Numbered from the stretch's first letter, positions 47,977-56,509 are shown. The stretch: 64,000 nt of DNA from Clostridium beijerinckii (GCA_003129525.1 CP029329.1:715501-779500); one strand, 5' to 3'. Notes: generated from the letters alone by a model not told the origin. Translations and numbers: made by a program.

Positions 47977-48013
47977 TAATGTCTAATGTACTTAATATCA
48001 AATAAATTATATA

Positions 48014-48061
48014 CTTAAGAAGATAGCCTATCTCATTTTCGAGATAGGCTATCTTCTTAAG
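48014..48061. terminator. Perfect 21-bp hairpin after abrB
   Basis: CTTAAGAAGATAGCCTATCTC is complementary to its partner (48041-48061) with a 6-nt loop (ATTTTC). Very stable; no T-run on the plus strand. It may stop transcription or protect the mRNA end. Confidence 0.7.
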
Positions 48062-48076
48062 TTCATAATATAAAAG

Positions 48077-48115
48077 AAAAAAAGTCAAAATCCGATGTAT
48101 ATTGTGACTTTTTTT
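48077..48115. terminator. Bidirectional terminator between abrB and rsmI
   Basis: AAAAAAAGTCA pairs with TGACTTTTTTT; A- and T-runs serve both the abrB and the rsmI transcripts. Confidence 0.8.
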
Positions 48116-48134
48116 CTTTTTGAATATACCTTAA

Positions 48135-48980
48135 CTATATATTCATTGAAAATTTATACACTTCACTTTTAGGCAACTCTCTTTCTTTAGCTACAAGCTT
48201 TATCGCATCTTTTTTATTTATACCATCATTTATATATTTAAGTATATGTTCTTCAATAGATAAATTAATCCATGCTTCTTTTTTCTCTTCTTTTATGTCC
48301 TCAAGCTTTTTACCTTCTAATACAAGCACGAATTCTCCTCTAGGTTTATTTTGTGTAAAATATAGTAATGCTTGGTTTAAAGTATTTCTATATATTTCTT
48401 CATATATCTTAGTCAATTCCCTACATACTGCAATCTTTCTATCTCCAAATGTATCTAATAAAAATTTCAACGTATCTATTAATCTATGAGGTGATTCATA
48501 AAATATCAGTGTTTCTTGACTTTTCAGAAGTTCATCAGTTACAATTTTTCGATCTTTATTTTCTCTAGGTAAAAAACCTCTAAATAAAAATTTAGTTGTA
48601 TCTAATCCGGAGTAAACTAATGCTGTAGTTATAGCAGTTGCTCCTGGAAGTACTTCAAAATCAATCATTTTTTCTATACATCTTTCAACTATAACACTTC
48701 CTGGGTCTGATATTCCTGGTGTTCCAGCATCAGATACTAATGCAATATTTTTCCCTTCCATAAGTAAATCCATAATTTTATCGCTTTTGCTTTGCTCATT
48801 AAACTTATGATAACTTATCAAAGGTTTTTTTATCTCGAAATGATTTAATAATTTTAATGTCTGTCTAGTATCTTCTGCTGCTATCATATCAGCTTCTTTC
48901 AATGTTTCTAACGCTCTTAATGTAATGTCCTTTAAGTTTCCAATAGGAGTTGGTACTAAATATAATTTACCATTTTTCAT
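48135..48980 (-). CDS. rsmI: 16S rRNA (cytidine1402-2'-O)-methyltransferase RsmI
   Basis: 281 residues. Methylates the ribose of C1402 in 16S rRNA. Motifs: LYLVPTPIGNLKDITLRAL, ADMIAAEDTRQTLKLL, LVSDAGTPGISDPG and IFYESPHRL, all diagnostic of this tetrapyrrole-methylase-fold family. GGAGG precedes the ATG; the start lies 1 bp after the stop of trmN6 (TGACATG), implying coupling. Confidence 0.96.
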   Translation of the reverse strand: MKNGKLYLVPTPIGNLKDITLRALETLKEADMIAAEDTRQTLKLLNHFEIKKPLISYHKFNEQSKSDKIMDLLMEGKNIALVSDAGTPGISDPGSVIVERCIEKMIDFEVLPGATAITTALVYSGLDTTKFLFRGFLPRENKDRKIVTDELLKSQETLIFYESPHRLIDTLKFLLDTFGDRKIAVCRELTKIYEEIYRNTLNQALLYFTQNKPRGEFVLVLEGKKLEDIKEEKKEAWINLSIEEHILKYINDGINKKDAIKLVAKERELPKSEVYKFSMNI

Positions 48981-48981
48981 G

Positions 48982-49731
48982 TCATGTCCTCCAATATATT
49001 GAATCTATTTCCTTAGTATAATTTCCATTCTCATCATAAACATATAATGGAGCCTCCCACTTCAAATATGCTCCACCATCTCTTTGACCTTCAACTAATA
49101 CAATATTAGGGGCTTTCCCTATTTTAGGATGTATCATTTTTACTCTTTTGGGTTCTATTTTATATTTTCTCATCAAAGTAAATATATCTGCTAATCGTTC
49201 AGGTCTATGTATCATAAAAAGTCTTCCATTATCTTTTAATAGGACTCTTGAAGCAGAAATTACATCTTCTAAATTGCATAATATTTCATGTCTAGCTATA
49301 GCTAACTTATCATTTGGATTAATAATGCCTGCATTATTTAGCTTATACGGTGGATTTACTGTAACAACATCGAATTTCTCAAGCTTTTTTAAAAATTCTA
49401 TGTTTTTTAAATCTTCATTTAAGAAAAAAATTTTTTCCTCTAATGAATTTAACTCTACACTTCTTTTAGCCATCTCAACCATATCTTCTTGAATTTCTAA
49501 TCCATATACAATTTCCGGCTCATATTTACCATATATTAAAAATGGAATTATTCCTGTTCCTGTACATAAATCAATTACTTTATGCTTATTTTTTACATTC
49601 GCAAAATCTGATAATAAAACAGCATCTATTCCAAATTTAAATCCATCTTTTTTTTGAATTAAATTCAAATTTTTAAGTTGTAAATCATCTATTGTTTCAT
49701 CTTCTTTTATGTATTTCAATTTGCTATCCAC
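48982..49731 (-). CDS. trmN6: tRNA1(Val) (adenine37-N6)-methyltransferase family protein
   Basis: 249 residues. S-adenosylmethionine-dependent methyltransferase of the YabB/TrmN6 family: IDLCTGTGIIPFLI (SAM loop) and the catalytic VVTVNPPYKLNN, plus MIHRPERLADIF. It probably modifies A37 of a tRNA. The start is GTG at 49729-49731 after AAGGAAG. It is the first gene of the rsmI pair and, as in Bacillus, sits next to abrB. Confidence 0.85.
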   Translation of the reverse strand: MDSKLKYIKEDETIDDLQLKNLNLIQKKDGFKFGIDAVLLSDFANVKNKHKVIDLCTGTGIIPFLIYGKYEPEIVYGLEIQEDMVEMAKRSVELNSLEEKIFFLNEDLKNIEFLKKLEKFDVVTVNPPYKLNNAGIINPNDKLAIARHEILCNLEDVISASRVLLKDNGRLFMIHRPERLADIFTLMRKYKIEPKRVKMIHPKIGKAPNIVLVEGQRDGGAYLKWEAPLYVYDENGNYTKEIDSIYWRT

Positions 49732-49791
49732 ATTATTCTTCCTTTACTTTAATCTCATGTACTATTTTAATCCAATTTAATATATTTCTTC

Positions 49792-49920
49792 ATAAAGTGA
49801 AACTTAGCTTCAGAGGGCCTCTTGAAGGTAAATCTCCAACTGAAGGAATACAAATTCTAAACGAATTTGCATAAGTTCGAGTAACCAAATACAAGATTTG
49901 GACTCTCACTTATCTCACAT
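49792..49920. repeat. Structured intergenic repeats G and I (head to head)
   Basis: On the minus strand, 49792-49858 reads CTTCAG...CTGAAGCTAAGTTTCACTTTAT, the 3' module of copies D and E. On the plus strand, 49851-49920 reads CAAATTC-TAAAC-GAATTTG, GCATAAGTTCGAGTAA, CCAAAT-ACAAG-ATTTGG and CTCTCACTTATCTCAC, the module of copy F. They abut between trmN6 and the NlpC/P60 gene. Confidence 0.65.
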
Positions 49921-49945
49921 TATAACACATAAATTAAAATACAAA

Positions 49946-49973
49946 AGCCCTTCTGTATCTAAACAGAAGGGCT
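49946..49973. terminator. Terminator of the NlpC/P60 gene
   Basis: AGCCCTTCTG pairs with CAGAAGGGCT (8-nt loop); it lies about 80 bp after the stop codon on the minus strand, with T-rich flank. Confidence 0.8.
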
Positions 49974-50050
49974 ACAAATTAAAATCAGATATTAAACATA
50001 TTATTTGTTATTTTTTTAAATATCCCTTAACAACTAATTTATTATGTTCA

Positions 50051-51292
50051 CTAACGAAGGACTCTTCTTGCTGCATAAAAACTATATACTGGTCCTACTT
50101 TAACTACATCACCAGTTTGTGGTGCATGAATCATTTGTCCATTTCCAACATATATTCCAACATGACCTGCATGTGTAAATACTAAATCACCTGGTTGAAG
50201 GTCACCTTGATTAACAGCCTGTCCAGTATTGATTTGTGAATATGTTGTTCTTGATATATCTACTCCAGCTGCATTTTCATACACATATTGAGTAAATCCT
50301 GAACAGTCAAAGTTTGCCGAACCTGTTGCACCATACACATAAGGCTTTCCTAATTGAGCATATGCTTCATTTAAAATTGCTTGTGCATTTCCTGACGATG
50401 GTACAGATACTGACGAACCTGATTTCCCTCTACTTGGTGTTACTGTTTTAACCTCAGCTGCTTTCTTTACCGAATATGCTACTTTAGCGTTCTCTATTTT
50501 TTCATTTATTTCTGTAGTAACAATTTCACTCTTAATTTGATTGTCTCTAATATTTCTCAATTGAGTAATAGCTGATTGTAGTTCTGCTGCTGAACTATTC
50601 GAGTTATTTATAACATCATATTGAGATTTTACAATATCTCTTTCTAATTGTGATAGATATTGTGAATCAAATTTACTTTTTTCATCCTTAGCTTGGCTTA
50701 CCAAAATTTCTTGATCTTTCTTCTTTACATCTAAATCAACTAAAGTAGCTTGTACTTCTTTGTTAAGTTGATCTATTTCGGCTTTTTTATCTTCTAAAGA
50801 TTGCATTTTATTATTTAATTCTTCTTTTTTACTAGTAACATCTTCTATAGCTGCTTTATCTTTTCCTACGATTTTACTTACTGCCTCTGCTCTAGAAAAG
50901 AAATCACTTGTTGATTCTGATTCAAGTATAAAATTTAAATAACTGAACTCTAAATCGCCTGACATATACATTGCTTTAACTCTTTGTCCCAAAGCTAAAT
51001 CTAATGTATTCATTTCTTTTTTACATTGTTCAATATCTTTCGTAGTATTATCAATAACCTTGTTAATACTGATTATCTCTTTTTTATTCTTATCTACTGT
51101 TAATTGTAGCGGTTCTATTTGTATATCTAAATCGTAAATCTTACTCTGAATATCTGTTATTTTATTTTCAATTTCTGCATATTTCTGTCTTGAATCACTC
51201 AATTGTTGATTATCCGGCGTCGCAAACGCAGGTATAGAAGTACCTATAACGATTACGGTTGCTAACATAATAGCTAGAATTTTATTTTTCAT
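50051..51292 (-). CDS. Secreted NlpC/P60 peptidoglycan hydrolase with coiled coil
   Basis: 413 residues. Signal peptide (about 1-25, ending PAFA), a long coiled coil (about 30-270) of the CwlO/PcsB type, a Ser/Gly-rich linker, and a C-terminal NlpC/P60 domain with catalytic cysteine in NFDCSGFTQYVY, histidine in HAGHVGIYVG and MIHAPQTGD. Such coiled-coil hydrolases are activated by FtsEX in Bacillus (CwlO) and Streptococcus (PcsB), so this may be a target of the ftsEX pair at 25 kb; inference. The GGGAGGG ribosome site is unusually far from the ATG (21 nt). Confidence 0.88.
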   Translation of the reverse strand: MKNKILAIMLATVIVIGTSIPAFATPDNQQLSDSRQKYAEIENKITDIQSKIYDLDIQIEPLQLTVDKNKKEIISINKVIDNTTKDIEQCKKEMNTLDLALGQRVKAMYMSGDLEFSYLNFILESESTSDFFSRAEAVSKIVGKDKAAIEDVTSKKEELNNKMQSLEDKKAEIDQLNKEVQATLVDLDVKKKDQEILVSQAKDEKSKFDSQYLSQLERDIVKSQYDVINNSNSSAAELQSAITQLRNIRDNQIKSEIVTTEINEKIENAKVAYSVKKAAEVKTVTPSRGKSGSSVSVPSSGNAQAILNEAYAQLGKPYVYGATGSANFDCSGFTQYVYENAAGVDISRTTYSQINTGQAVNQGDLQPGDLVFTHAGHVGIYVGNGQMIHAPQTGDVVKVGPVYSFYAARRVLR

Positions 51293-51346
51293 TCATTATC
51301 GGTCTTTAAAAAACCTTCCCTCCCTATTCCTTTGTATTCTTTTACA

Positions 51347-51375
51347 ATTATATCACTTAAATTAAAAATGGACAA
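51347..51375 (-). promoter_or_regulatory. Promoter of the NlpC/P60 gene
   Basis: Minus-strand TTGTCC (complement of 51370-51375), 17-bp spacer, TATAAT (51347-51352). The leader then contains AGGGAGGGAAGG (51314-51325) and GGTTTTTTAAAGACC (51301-51315), which can fold into a short hairpin between site and start codon. Confidence 0.7.
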
Positions 51376-51569
51376 TTAGTATATATGGCGAGAAATTAAT
51401 TTATTCTCCTATTATCTGTATATCGTCCATATTCCCCTCTTATCCTAACTCATGCTATATATTTGTTATTATAACGTATTCATAAGCATTTATATGAATA
51501 GAACAACCAATAGTCATTGTAATAAAGTCCATTTCACACTTATAATTTAATCATATATATGAAAAATCC

Positions 51570-51598
51570 TTGACATGAAAATTCCTTGAATATATAAT
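51570..51598 (+). promoter_or_regulatory. Promoter of tRNA-Pro
   Basis: Consensus TTGACA (51570-51575), 17-bp spacer, TATAAT (51593-51598), with the tRNA beginning 12 bp further on. Confidence 0.88.
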
Positions 51599-51610
51599 TA
51601 AATATATCTT

Positions 51611-51686
51611 CGGGGTGTAGCGCAGCTGGGAGCGCGCGTGGTTTGGGACCATGAGGTCGCAGGTTCGATCCCTGTCACCCCGACCA
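51611..51686 (+). tRNA. tRNA-Pro (UGG)
   Basis: 76 nt. Acceptor stem CGGGGTG/CACCCCG, D arm GCGCAGCTGGGAGCGC, anticodon loop TTTGGGA with anticodon TGG, T arm GCAGGTTCGATCCCTGT, encoded CCA end. It stands alone with its own promoter. Confidence 0.95.
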
Positions 51687-51712
51687 AAACTATTATTAAT
51701 TATACTTGTTTT

Positions 51713-51742
51713 AACTTAAGGAATTATCCTTAAGTTTTTTTA
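51713..51742 (+). terminator. Terminator after tRNA-Pro
   Basis: AACTTAAGG pairs with CCTTAAGTT (6-nt loop) followed by a T-run. It separates the tRNA from the HAD gene, whose ribosome site lies just downstream. Confidence 0.8.
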
Positions 51743-51760
51743 TTATTTAGGAGGTACTTT

Positions 51761-52405
51761 ATGTTAAATGATATTAAAGGTGCAATATTCGATTTAGATG
51801 GTACTCTAGTTGATTCTATGTGGGTTTGGACTCAAATTGATGTTGACTATCTTAGGATGAAAGGTCATTCCATGCCTAAAAATTTAAGAAACGAAATTGT
51901 TCATTTGAGCTTTTCTCAAACTGCTGTTTATTTTAAAGAAAAATTTAATCTTGATGATTCAATTGAAAAAATTTCAGAAGATTGGCACGCTATGGCATTT
52001 AATCACTATTCTAATAATGTTAAATTAAAATTGGGTGTAAAAGATTTTTTAAATATGTTAAAATCTTTAAAAATAAAAATTGCCTTAGCTACTAGCAATT
52101 CAATTCCTTTACTTGAAGCTTGCTTGAAAAATAATGAAATCTACGATTATTTTGATTCAATTACAACAACTGATGAAGTTTCTACTGGAAAGGATTGTCC
52201 TGATGTATACTTATTGGCTGCTAACAAGTTAGGTATTCATCCAAAGGATTGCTTGGTATTTGAAGATATATTACCTGCTATACAAGGCGCAAAAGCAGCT
52301 AATATGAAGGTTATTGCAGTTGAAGATACTGAGTGCTTGGACTCTAAGGAAGATCTCCTTAAATATGCAGATAAATATATCCATTCTTTCGAAGAATTGT
52401 TATAG
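51761..52405 (+). CDS. HAD-superfamily hydrolase, beta-phosphoglucomutase/phosphatase type
   Basis: 214 residues. Catalytic nucleophile Asp11 and acid/base Asp13 in FDLDGTLVDS; motif II in LATSNSIPLL; lysine and acidic motif III/IV in GKDCPDVYLLAANKLG and CLVFEDILPAIQGAKAA. A cap domain lies at about 20-85. Probably a phosphatase or mutase for a small sugar phosphate; the substrate cannot be told. AGGAGG precedes the ATG. Transcribed on the plus strand after the tRNA-Pro terminator. Confidence 0.85.
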   Translation: MLNDIKGAIFDLDGTLVDSMWVWTQIDVDYLRMKGHSMPKNLRNEIVHLSFSQTAVYFKEKFNLDDSIEKISEDWHAMAFNHYSNNVKLKLGVKDFLNMLKSLKIKIALATSNSIPLLEACLKNNEIYDYFDSITTTDEVSTGKDCPDVYLLAANKLGIHPKDCLVFEDILPAIQGAKAANMKVIAVEDTECLDSKEDLLKYADKYIHSFEELL

Positions 52406-52496
52406 ATTCAATATTTACTGCATCAACCATTAATGATCACTAATTTAATTTTATCAATTTTTAATTTAACATATACATATAAGTATACCTAATTAG

Positions 52497-52838
52497 AAAT
52501 GAAGGTCCTGCTTTTGTGGAAGTGTTACATTGAAGATTTCGTTGTAGATATCTCTTTAGTAGAAGTTGTTCCAAAATGCTTGTTTAAAAAGTGAGAATCG
52601 AAAAGTGAAGGTCCAAAAAGTGATGCTCCAAATCTTGCATTTGGTCAGCAGAACTTTCTCTTTAGAGCTTTTATATTTGGCCTCCTGAACTTTCCCCTTG
52701 TGGGCATTTTACATTTCGTTCTTCGAACTTTCTCTGTGAGCGCTTGCCTTTAAGGATAGTCTTTTGGGTACAACTTCTTCTATTAGAAATTCACAACTAA
52801 ATCTTTACGTAACCTGAACAAATGCATGACCTTCATTT
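52497..52838. repeat. 342-bp structured element bounded by an 11-bp inverted repeat
   Basis: AAATGAAGGTC (52497-52507) and GACCTTCATTT (52828-52838) are exact inverted copies. Inside: three AAAAGTGA-led units of about 14 bp (near 52588-52632); hairpin CCAAAT-CTTGC-ATTTGG; then three degenerate ~37-bp tandem units starting at 52639, 52675 and 52713, each with GAACTTTC followed by a small hairpin (CTCT/AGAG, CCC/GGG, CTC/GAG). No reading frame of note. The ends resemble a small non-coding element, but no target-site duplication was identified. Confidence 0.6.
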
Positions 52839-52866
52839 GGCGTATTATATGTATTAATATAGACTA

Positions 52867-53613
52867 TTATTTTCTTTCTACGCCATATTTAGCTTCTAAT
52901 TCTTTTAATATTTGATCATATTTTGTGTGTTGATTTTCTTGTAATAATTGATTTAAAACACTATCTTTTACTTCATCAAAGCTTTTAACTGACGCTTCAT
53001 TTTTTGAGTCTACTACTATTAAATGATATCCAAATTGAGTCTTAACTGGATCGCTTACTACTCCTATTTCTGCTGTAAACGCAGCATCTTCAAATTCTGG
53101 AACCATCATTCCTCTTGAAAATTCGCCTAAACTTCCGCCTTGTTGATTTGATGGACATGTTGAGTATTTCATTGCAGCATCACCAAAAGATAAAGTTCCA
53201 CTTGCAATTTCTTCTTTTGCTTTTTTAGCTTTTTCTTCAGTCTCAACTAAGATATGTTTAGCAGAAACTGTTGCTGGTTGTCCAAAGGCTTCTTTATTAT
53301 CTTCATAATACTTTTTAACTTCTTCATCAGTTACAGTTACATCAGCTAATATCTTATTTATTGCCATTGAAGTTATAACTTCTTTTGATATATTTTCTAT
53401 AGCATCTTTATATTCTTGTGTCTTATCTAATTCTATTTCTTTTCCAAACTTATTCATTAATTCAAATGAAATTAATTGTTCTACTAATTGTTTCTTTTTG
53501 TCTTCACCTTGTAATGCACCTCTTTGTTCTTGAGGGTATCTTGAAATTATTGTGTTTAAGTCTTTTTCTGTTATTTCATTTCCTGCAGCAATTGCTAATA
53601 CTTTATTTTCCAT
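52867..53613 (-). CDS. Parvulin-type peptidyl-prolyl isomerase without signal peptide
   Basis: 248 residues. An N-terminal SurA/trigger-type helical segment (1-105) and a PpiC rotamase domain (about 112-205: ATVSAKHILVETEEKAKKAK, TCPSNQQGGSLGEFSRGMMV, VKTQFGYHLIVV), then a helical tail. Its C. difficile and Bacillus relatives (PrsA) are lipoproteins; this protein starts MENKVLAIAAGNEITEKDLN with no signal or lipobox, so it should stay in the cytosol. AAGGAG precedes the ATG. Stand-alone gene. Confidence 0.87.
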   Translation of the reverse strand: MENKVLAIAAGNEITEKDLNTIISRYPQEQRGALQGEDKKKQLVEQLISFELMNKFGKEIELDKTQEYKDAIENISKEVITSMAINKILADVTVTDEEVKKYYEDNKEAFGQPATVSAKHILVETEEKAKKAKEEIASGTLSFGDAAMKYSTCPSNQQGGSLGEFSRGMMVPEFEDAAFTAEIGVVSDPVKTQFGYHLIVVDSKNEASVKSFDEVKDSVLNQLLQENQHTKYDQILKELEAKYGVERK

Positions 53614-53809
53614 GTAAATTCTCCTTTTATATAATTATTTTTATATTTCATTTTAATTGAAATTTGATATACCTTTTTATTTTAGCAGTATCTACCGCTT
53701 CTAACAATAATATAATCAAATAAATTTAAAATTTATAAGTAATGCTTTTTTTGAGGATGCCTTATACATAAATTTGTCATAAAATGTTATAATAATCTTG
53801 GGTGATGTT

Positions 53810-54487
53810 ATGTCTGAAATATTAAAAAATGATTGGAAAATTTATTTAGAATCTGAATTCCAAAAAGACTATTATATTAAACTAAAAAAATTTTTAGTAA
53901 GCGAATATAATTCTAATGTTATTTATCCAAATATGTATGATCTTTTTAACGCATTACACTTTACACCTTATGAAAATGTTAAAGTTGTAATATTAGGGCA
54001 AGATCCTTATCATGGTCCAAATCAAGCACATGGACTAAGCTTTTCTGTTAATCCAGGTGTAAAAACTCCACCATCTTTAGTTAACATTTATAAAGAGTTA
54101 AATACTGATTTAGGTTGCTATATTCCAAACAATGGTTACTTAAAAAAATGGGCTGATCAGGGAATACTATTATTAAACACAGTACTTACTGTTAGAGGTG
54201 GCGAAGCTAATTCTCATAGAAATAAAGGTTGGGAGGAGTTCACAACTAAAGTTATTAAAGTATTAAATGACAAAGAGACTCCTATAGTATTTATCCTTTG
54301 GGGTAATAATGCTATTTCAAAAACTAGCTTAATTACTAATCCAAAGCATCATATTATAAAATCAGTTCATCCTAGTCCACTATCTGCATCCAGAGGATTC
54401 TTTGGTAGTAAACCATTTTCAAAAACAAATGATTTTTTAATTTCTACTAACCAAACACCAATTGATTGGCAAATTGAAAATATATAA
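53810..54487 (+). CDS. ung: Uracil-DNA glycosylase
   Basis: 225 residues, family 1. Removes uracil from DNA in base excision repair. Motifs: [20 protein letters not shown] (catalytic aspartate), LLLNTVLTV, and [14 protein letters not shown] (catalytic histidine region). The ATG at 53810 follows GGTGAT; a TTG four codons earlier would start inside it. A TATAAT at 53788 lies only 16 bp before the ATG, so the mRNA leader is very short. Confidence 0.96.
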   Translation: MSEILKNDWKIYLESEFQKDYYIKLKKFLVSEYNSNVIYPNMYDLFNALHFTPYENVKVVILGQDPYHGPNQAHGLSFSVNPGVKTPPSLVNIYKELNTDLGCYIPNNGYLKKWADQGILLLNTVLTVRGGEANSHRNKGWEEFTTKVIKVLNDKETPIVFILWGNNAISKTSLITNPKHHIIKSVHPSPLSASRGFFGSKPFSKTNDFLISTNQTPIDWQIENI

Positions 54488-54650
54488 ATAAATCTTATAT
54501 AAAAGTAATTATTTTTATTTACATACATAATTATAAATTTTTGAAACACTCATTATTTATATTTGGTGTATAATATTTGCAAGACACACTCAAAGAATAT
54601 CAGGTATATACTTGATTATATGTCTAAACTATTTAAGGAGCTGGTGATTT

Positions 54651-55061
54651 ATGGATTATAAATTTGTTTACGAAGGTAAAGAATTTGTACTAACAGAAGA
54701 AAATTGTGAAGGGATTTTTTTTGATTCTGAAAATGAAGTTACAGGTTTATCTGTAGCTACAATATTAAATGCTTTAAATGAAGGCGAGGAAGTGAACTTC
54801 TCAAATGAATATTATGCTGGTAGCTGTTCTTGTAATACTCAAGAGCAAATAAATAAATCTTATCGTTACTTAGAATATCACTTTTATGTATATACAAAAA
54901 ATAATGAATATGTATTAAACACTCTTAGCGAAGAATATAAAAGCACATCTTTTAATAGATTATTCAGTTTAGGTAAGATTAATGATAGTTATATAGTTAA
55001 TATAACTGTGTGTCCTAATTGCGGTACTTATTCAATAGAAGTTGATCAATGTGACGTTTGA
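54651..55061 (+). CDS. Conserved clostridial protein, DUF3785-like
   Basis: 136 residues, acidic, soluble, with no membrane segment. It ends in a CPNCGTYSIEVDQCDV cysteine motif that may hold a metal. The family (which I associate with DUF3785) is restricted largely to Clostridium and has no known function. AAGGAG lies 10 nt before the ATG. It is followed directly by structured repeat E. Confidence 0.6.
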   Translation: MDYKFVYEGKEFVLTEENCEGIFFDSENEVTGLSVATILNALNEGEEVNFSNEYYAGSCSCNTQEQINKSYRYLEYHFYVYTKNNEYVLNTLSEEYKSTSFNRLFSLGKINDSYIVNITVCPNCGTYSIEVDQCDV

Positions 55062-55063
55062 TT

Positions 55064-55180
55064 TATAACCTCAATGGGCACATTGTGACCCTTGAGGTTA
55101 TAAGTTCTTCTAACCTTCAGGTTAATAAAATTGTATTCATATTAAGGAAACTCTACCTGAAGCTAAGAATCACTTTATAA
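55064..55180 (+). repeat. Structured intergenic repeat, copy E
   Basis: First hairpin: TATAACCTCAA / TTGAGGTTATA enclosing TGGGCACATTGTGACCC. Then TTATAAGTTCTTCTAA. Second hairpin: CTTCAGGT (55115-55122) / ACCTGAAG (55155-55162), and the end GCTAAGAATCACTTTATA. Copy D has the same string order with changed arms. It lies just after the DUF3785-like gene, in the sense orientation. Confidence 0.7.
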
Positions 55181-55200
55181 AAAATAGTTGTAACCATAAG

Positions 55201-55242
55201 TTAAGGCTATCTCATAATAGTAATCTAATGAGATAGCCTTAA
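55201..55242 (+). terminator. Terminator after the DUF3785-like gene
   Basis: TTAAGGCTATCTCAT pairs with ATGAGATAGCCTTAA, a 15-bp stem. Confidence 0.7.
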
Positions 55243-55276
55243 ATATAATTTTGCATTTTTTTATTCTATCAAAGTA

Positions 55277-55306
55277 AAAAAGCACTAACTTAAGTTAGTG
55301 CTTTTT
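55277..55306. terminator. Terminator of the 5S-tRNA-Phe unit
   Basis: A 30-bp perfect palindrome, AAAAAGCACTAACTT and its complement. It follows the tRNA-Phe CCA end by 1 bp on the minus strand and has a T-run there. Confidence 0.85.
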
Positions 55307-55307
55307 G

Positions 55308-55383
<76 letters not shown>

Positions 55384-55388
55384 ATCTT

Positions 55389-55505
55389 ACCTGGCAACGT
55401 CTTACTCTTCCACACAGTCACCCGTGCAGTACCATCAGCGCTGTAGACCTTAACTGTCCTGTTCGGAATGGGAAGGAGTGTTACCTCTACGCCGTCATCA
55501 CCAGA
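55389..55505 (-). rRNA. rrf: 5S ribosomal RNA
   Basis: About 117 nt, minus strand, starting TCTGGTGATGACGGCGTAGA, with the conserved CCATTCCGAACAGGACAG and the end GACGTTGCCAGGT; the two ends pair (CTGG/CCAG). No 23S or 16S gene precedes it: the upstream DNA is a promoter and then ordinary intergenic sequence, so this is a separate 5S-tRNA-Phe unit. Ends are approximate by a base or two. Confidence 0.93.
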
Positions 55506-55515
55506 TACAAGTAGT

Positions 55516-55544
55516 ATTATATCGAGATATTGACGTTATGTCAA
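55516..55544 (-). promoter_or_regulatory. Promoter of the 5S-tRNA-Phe unit
   Basis: Minus-strand TTGACA (complement of 55539-55544), 17-bp spacer, TATAAT (55516-55521), both perfect. The -35 region lies in TTGACATAACGTCAA, a short inverted repeat. It begins about 11 bp upstream of the 5S rRNA. Confidence 0.88.
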
Positions 55545-55754
55545 CAACTTTTTTAAAATACTTTTTATTTTCTCTTTAAAGTTTTTTTATTTAGGCATAA
55601 TTATAATAAATATAATGATAATCGTTGTACTATAATTAATATATTGCAAATTATAATCATCGTTATTATTAGTTCCCGTTACGGAATTTTATTAATCCAA
55701 CCGCGTTCGTAATATCATTAAAAAGACATTGGATAATTAAATAATACAATAAAA

Positions 55755-55779
55755 AAGAATAGCCATTACAGCTATTCTT
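55755..55779. terminator. Hairpin after the hypothetical gene at 55.9 kb
   Basis: AAGAATAGC pairs with GCTATTCTT, flanked by A- and T-rich DNA. The rest of the gap 55545-55876 is AT-rich and empty. Confidence 0.6.
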
Positions 55780-55876
55780 AAATAAAATATTGATTTTATA
55801 TTTAGGTTCTTTGTAAAGAAAGATTCGACATATCTAAGCTAAAATAATTTCAGTAAATATAAATTGACGTATAAAA

Positions 55877-56383
55877 CTATACTGCCAATCCTTCAAACAG
55901 AATATTTGAAACCTGACTTATAACTTCTTCTCTTCTTAATGCTTCATATGAATATTTACCTGTATTAGCAGGATTCAACAATACATTTGCTAATATTTTT
56001 ACCACATCATAATCAGTAACAATTTTTTCAAGTTTCACTGGATCATCTGCTTTCACGAATAGCTTGTTATTTCTTGCACTCTGGCCTATTAATGTATCAT
56101 GATCAGTGAAGTATGTCGAAAATAACTGTAAACCCTTTGCAGGCTCCTCTTGTGCCTTATTTGTTGACAGAAAAATTGCTATACAATTTTGGAAAATATC
56201 TACTGCAAATATCTGTTTTGGATTCTTATGTGCGTCTGTCTGTACTACTTTATTAAAGTAATTGACAGCATTCAATATTTCCTGCTTACAAGTTGTCAAA
56301 TCTACATTATTTCCTTTAAATCTTAATGTCTGCATAATTCTATAATTTAATGAATAAATAGGTTCTTCAATCTTAATATACAT
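55877..56383 (-). CDS. Hypothetical protein of unknown family
   Basis: 168 residues, soluble. I do not recognise the family. It starts MYIKIEEPIYSLNYRIMQTL, contains TDHDTLIGQSARNNKLFVKA and ends LRREEVISQVSNILFEGLAV; no cysteine motif beyond a single TCKQ, no membrane segment. The ATG at 56383 follows GGAGGCG at proper spacing; a longer in-frame reading to 56449 has no site and a lysine/asparagine-rich start. It is transcribed away from the 5S unit region and ends with a hairpin. Alone on the minus strand. Confidence 0.75.
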   Translation of the reverse strand: MYIKIEEPIYSLNYRIMQTLRFKGNNVDLTTCKQEILNAVNYFNKVVQTDAHKNPKQIFAVDIFQNCIAIFLSTNKAQEEPAKGLQLFSTYFTDHDTLIGQSARNNKLFVKADDPVKLEKIVTDYDVVKILANVLLNPANTGKYSYEALRREEVISQVSNILFEGLAV

Positions 56384-56509
56384 ATTTACGCCTCCGTACA
56401 CACCTTTTTTGTTTTTTATTTTGTTCTTGCTATATTTTTTATTATACACGAAAATATTTACATATCAAGAACAAAATTTTAAAGTTATTTATTGTCCTTG
56501 ATACGTGTT

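Noticed and set aside
51293-51480. c-di-AMP or other riboswitch upstream of the NlpC/P60 gene
   Set aside because: The leader between promoter and gene is only about 50 nt, too short for known classes, and no consensus was seen.
54367-54549. A minus-strand frame over the end of ung
   Set aside because: Opposite-strand shadow; no ribosome site and no family match.
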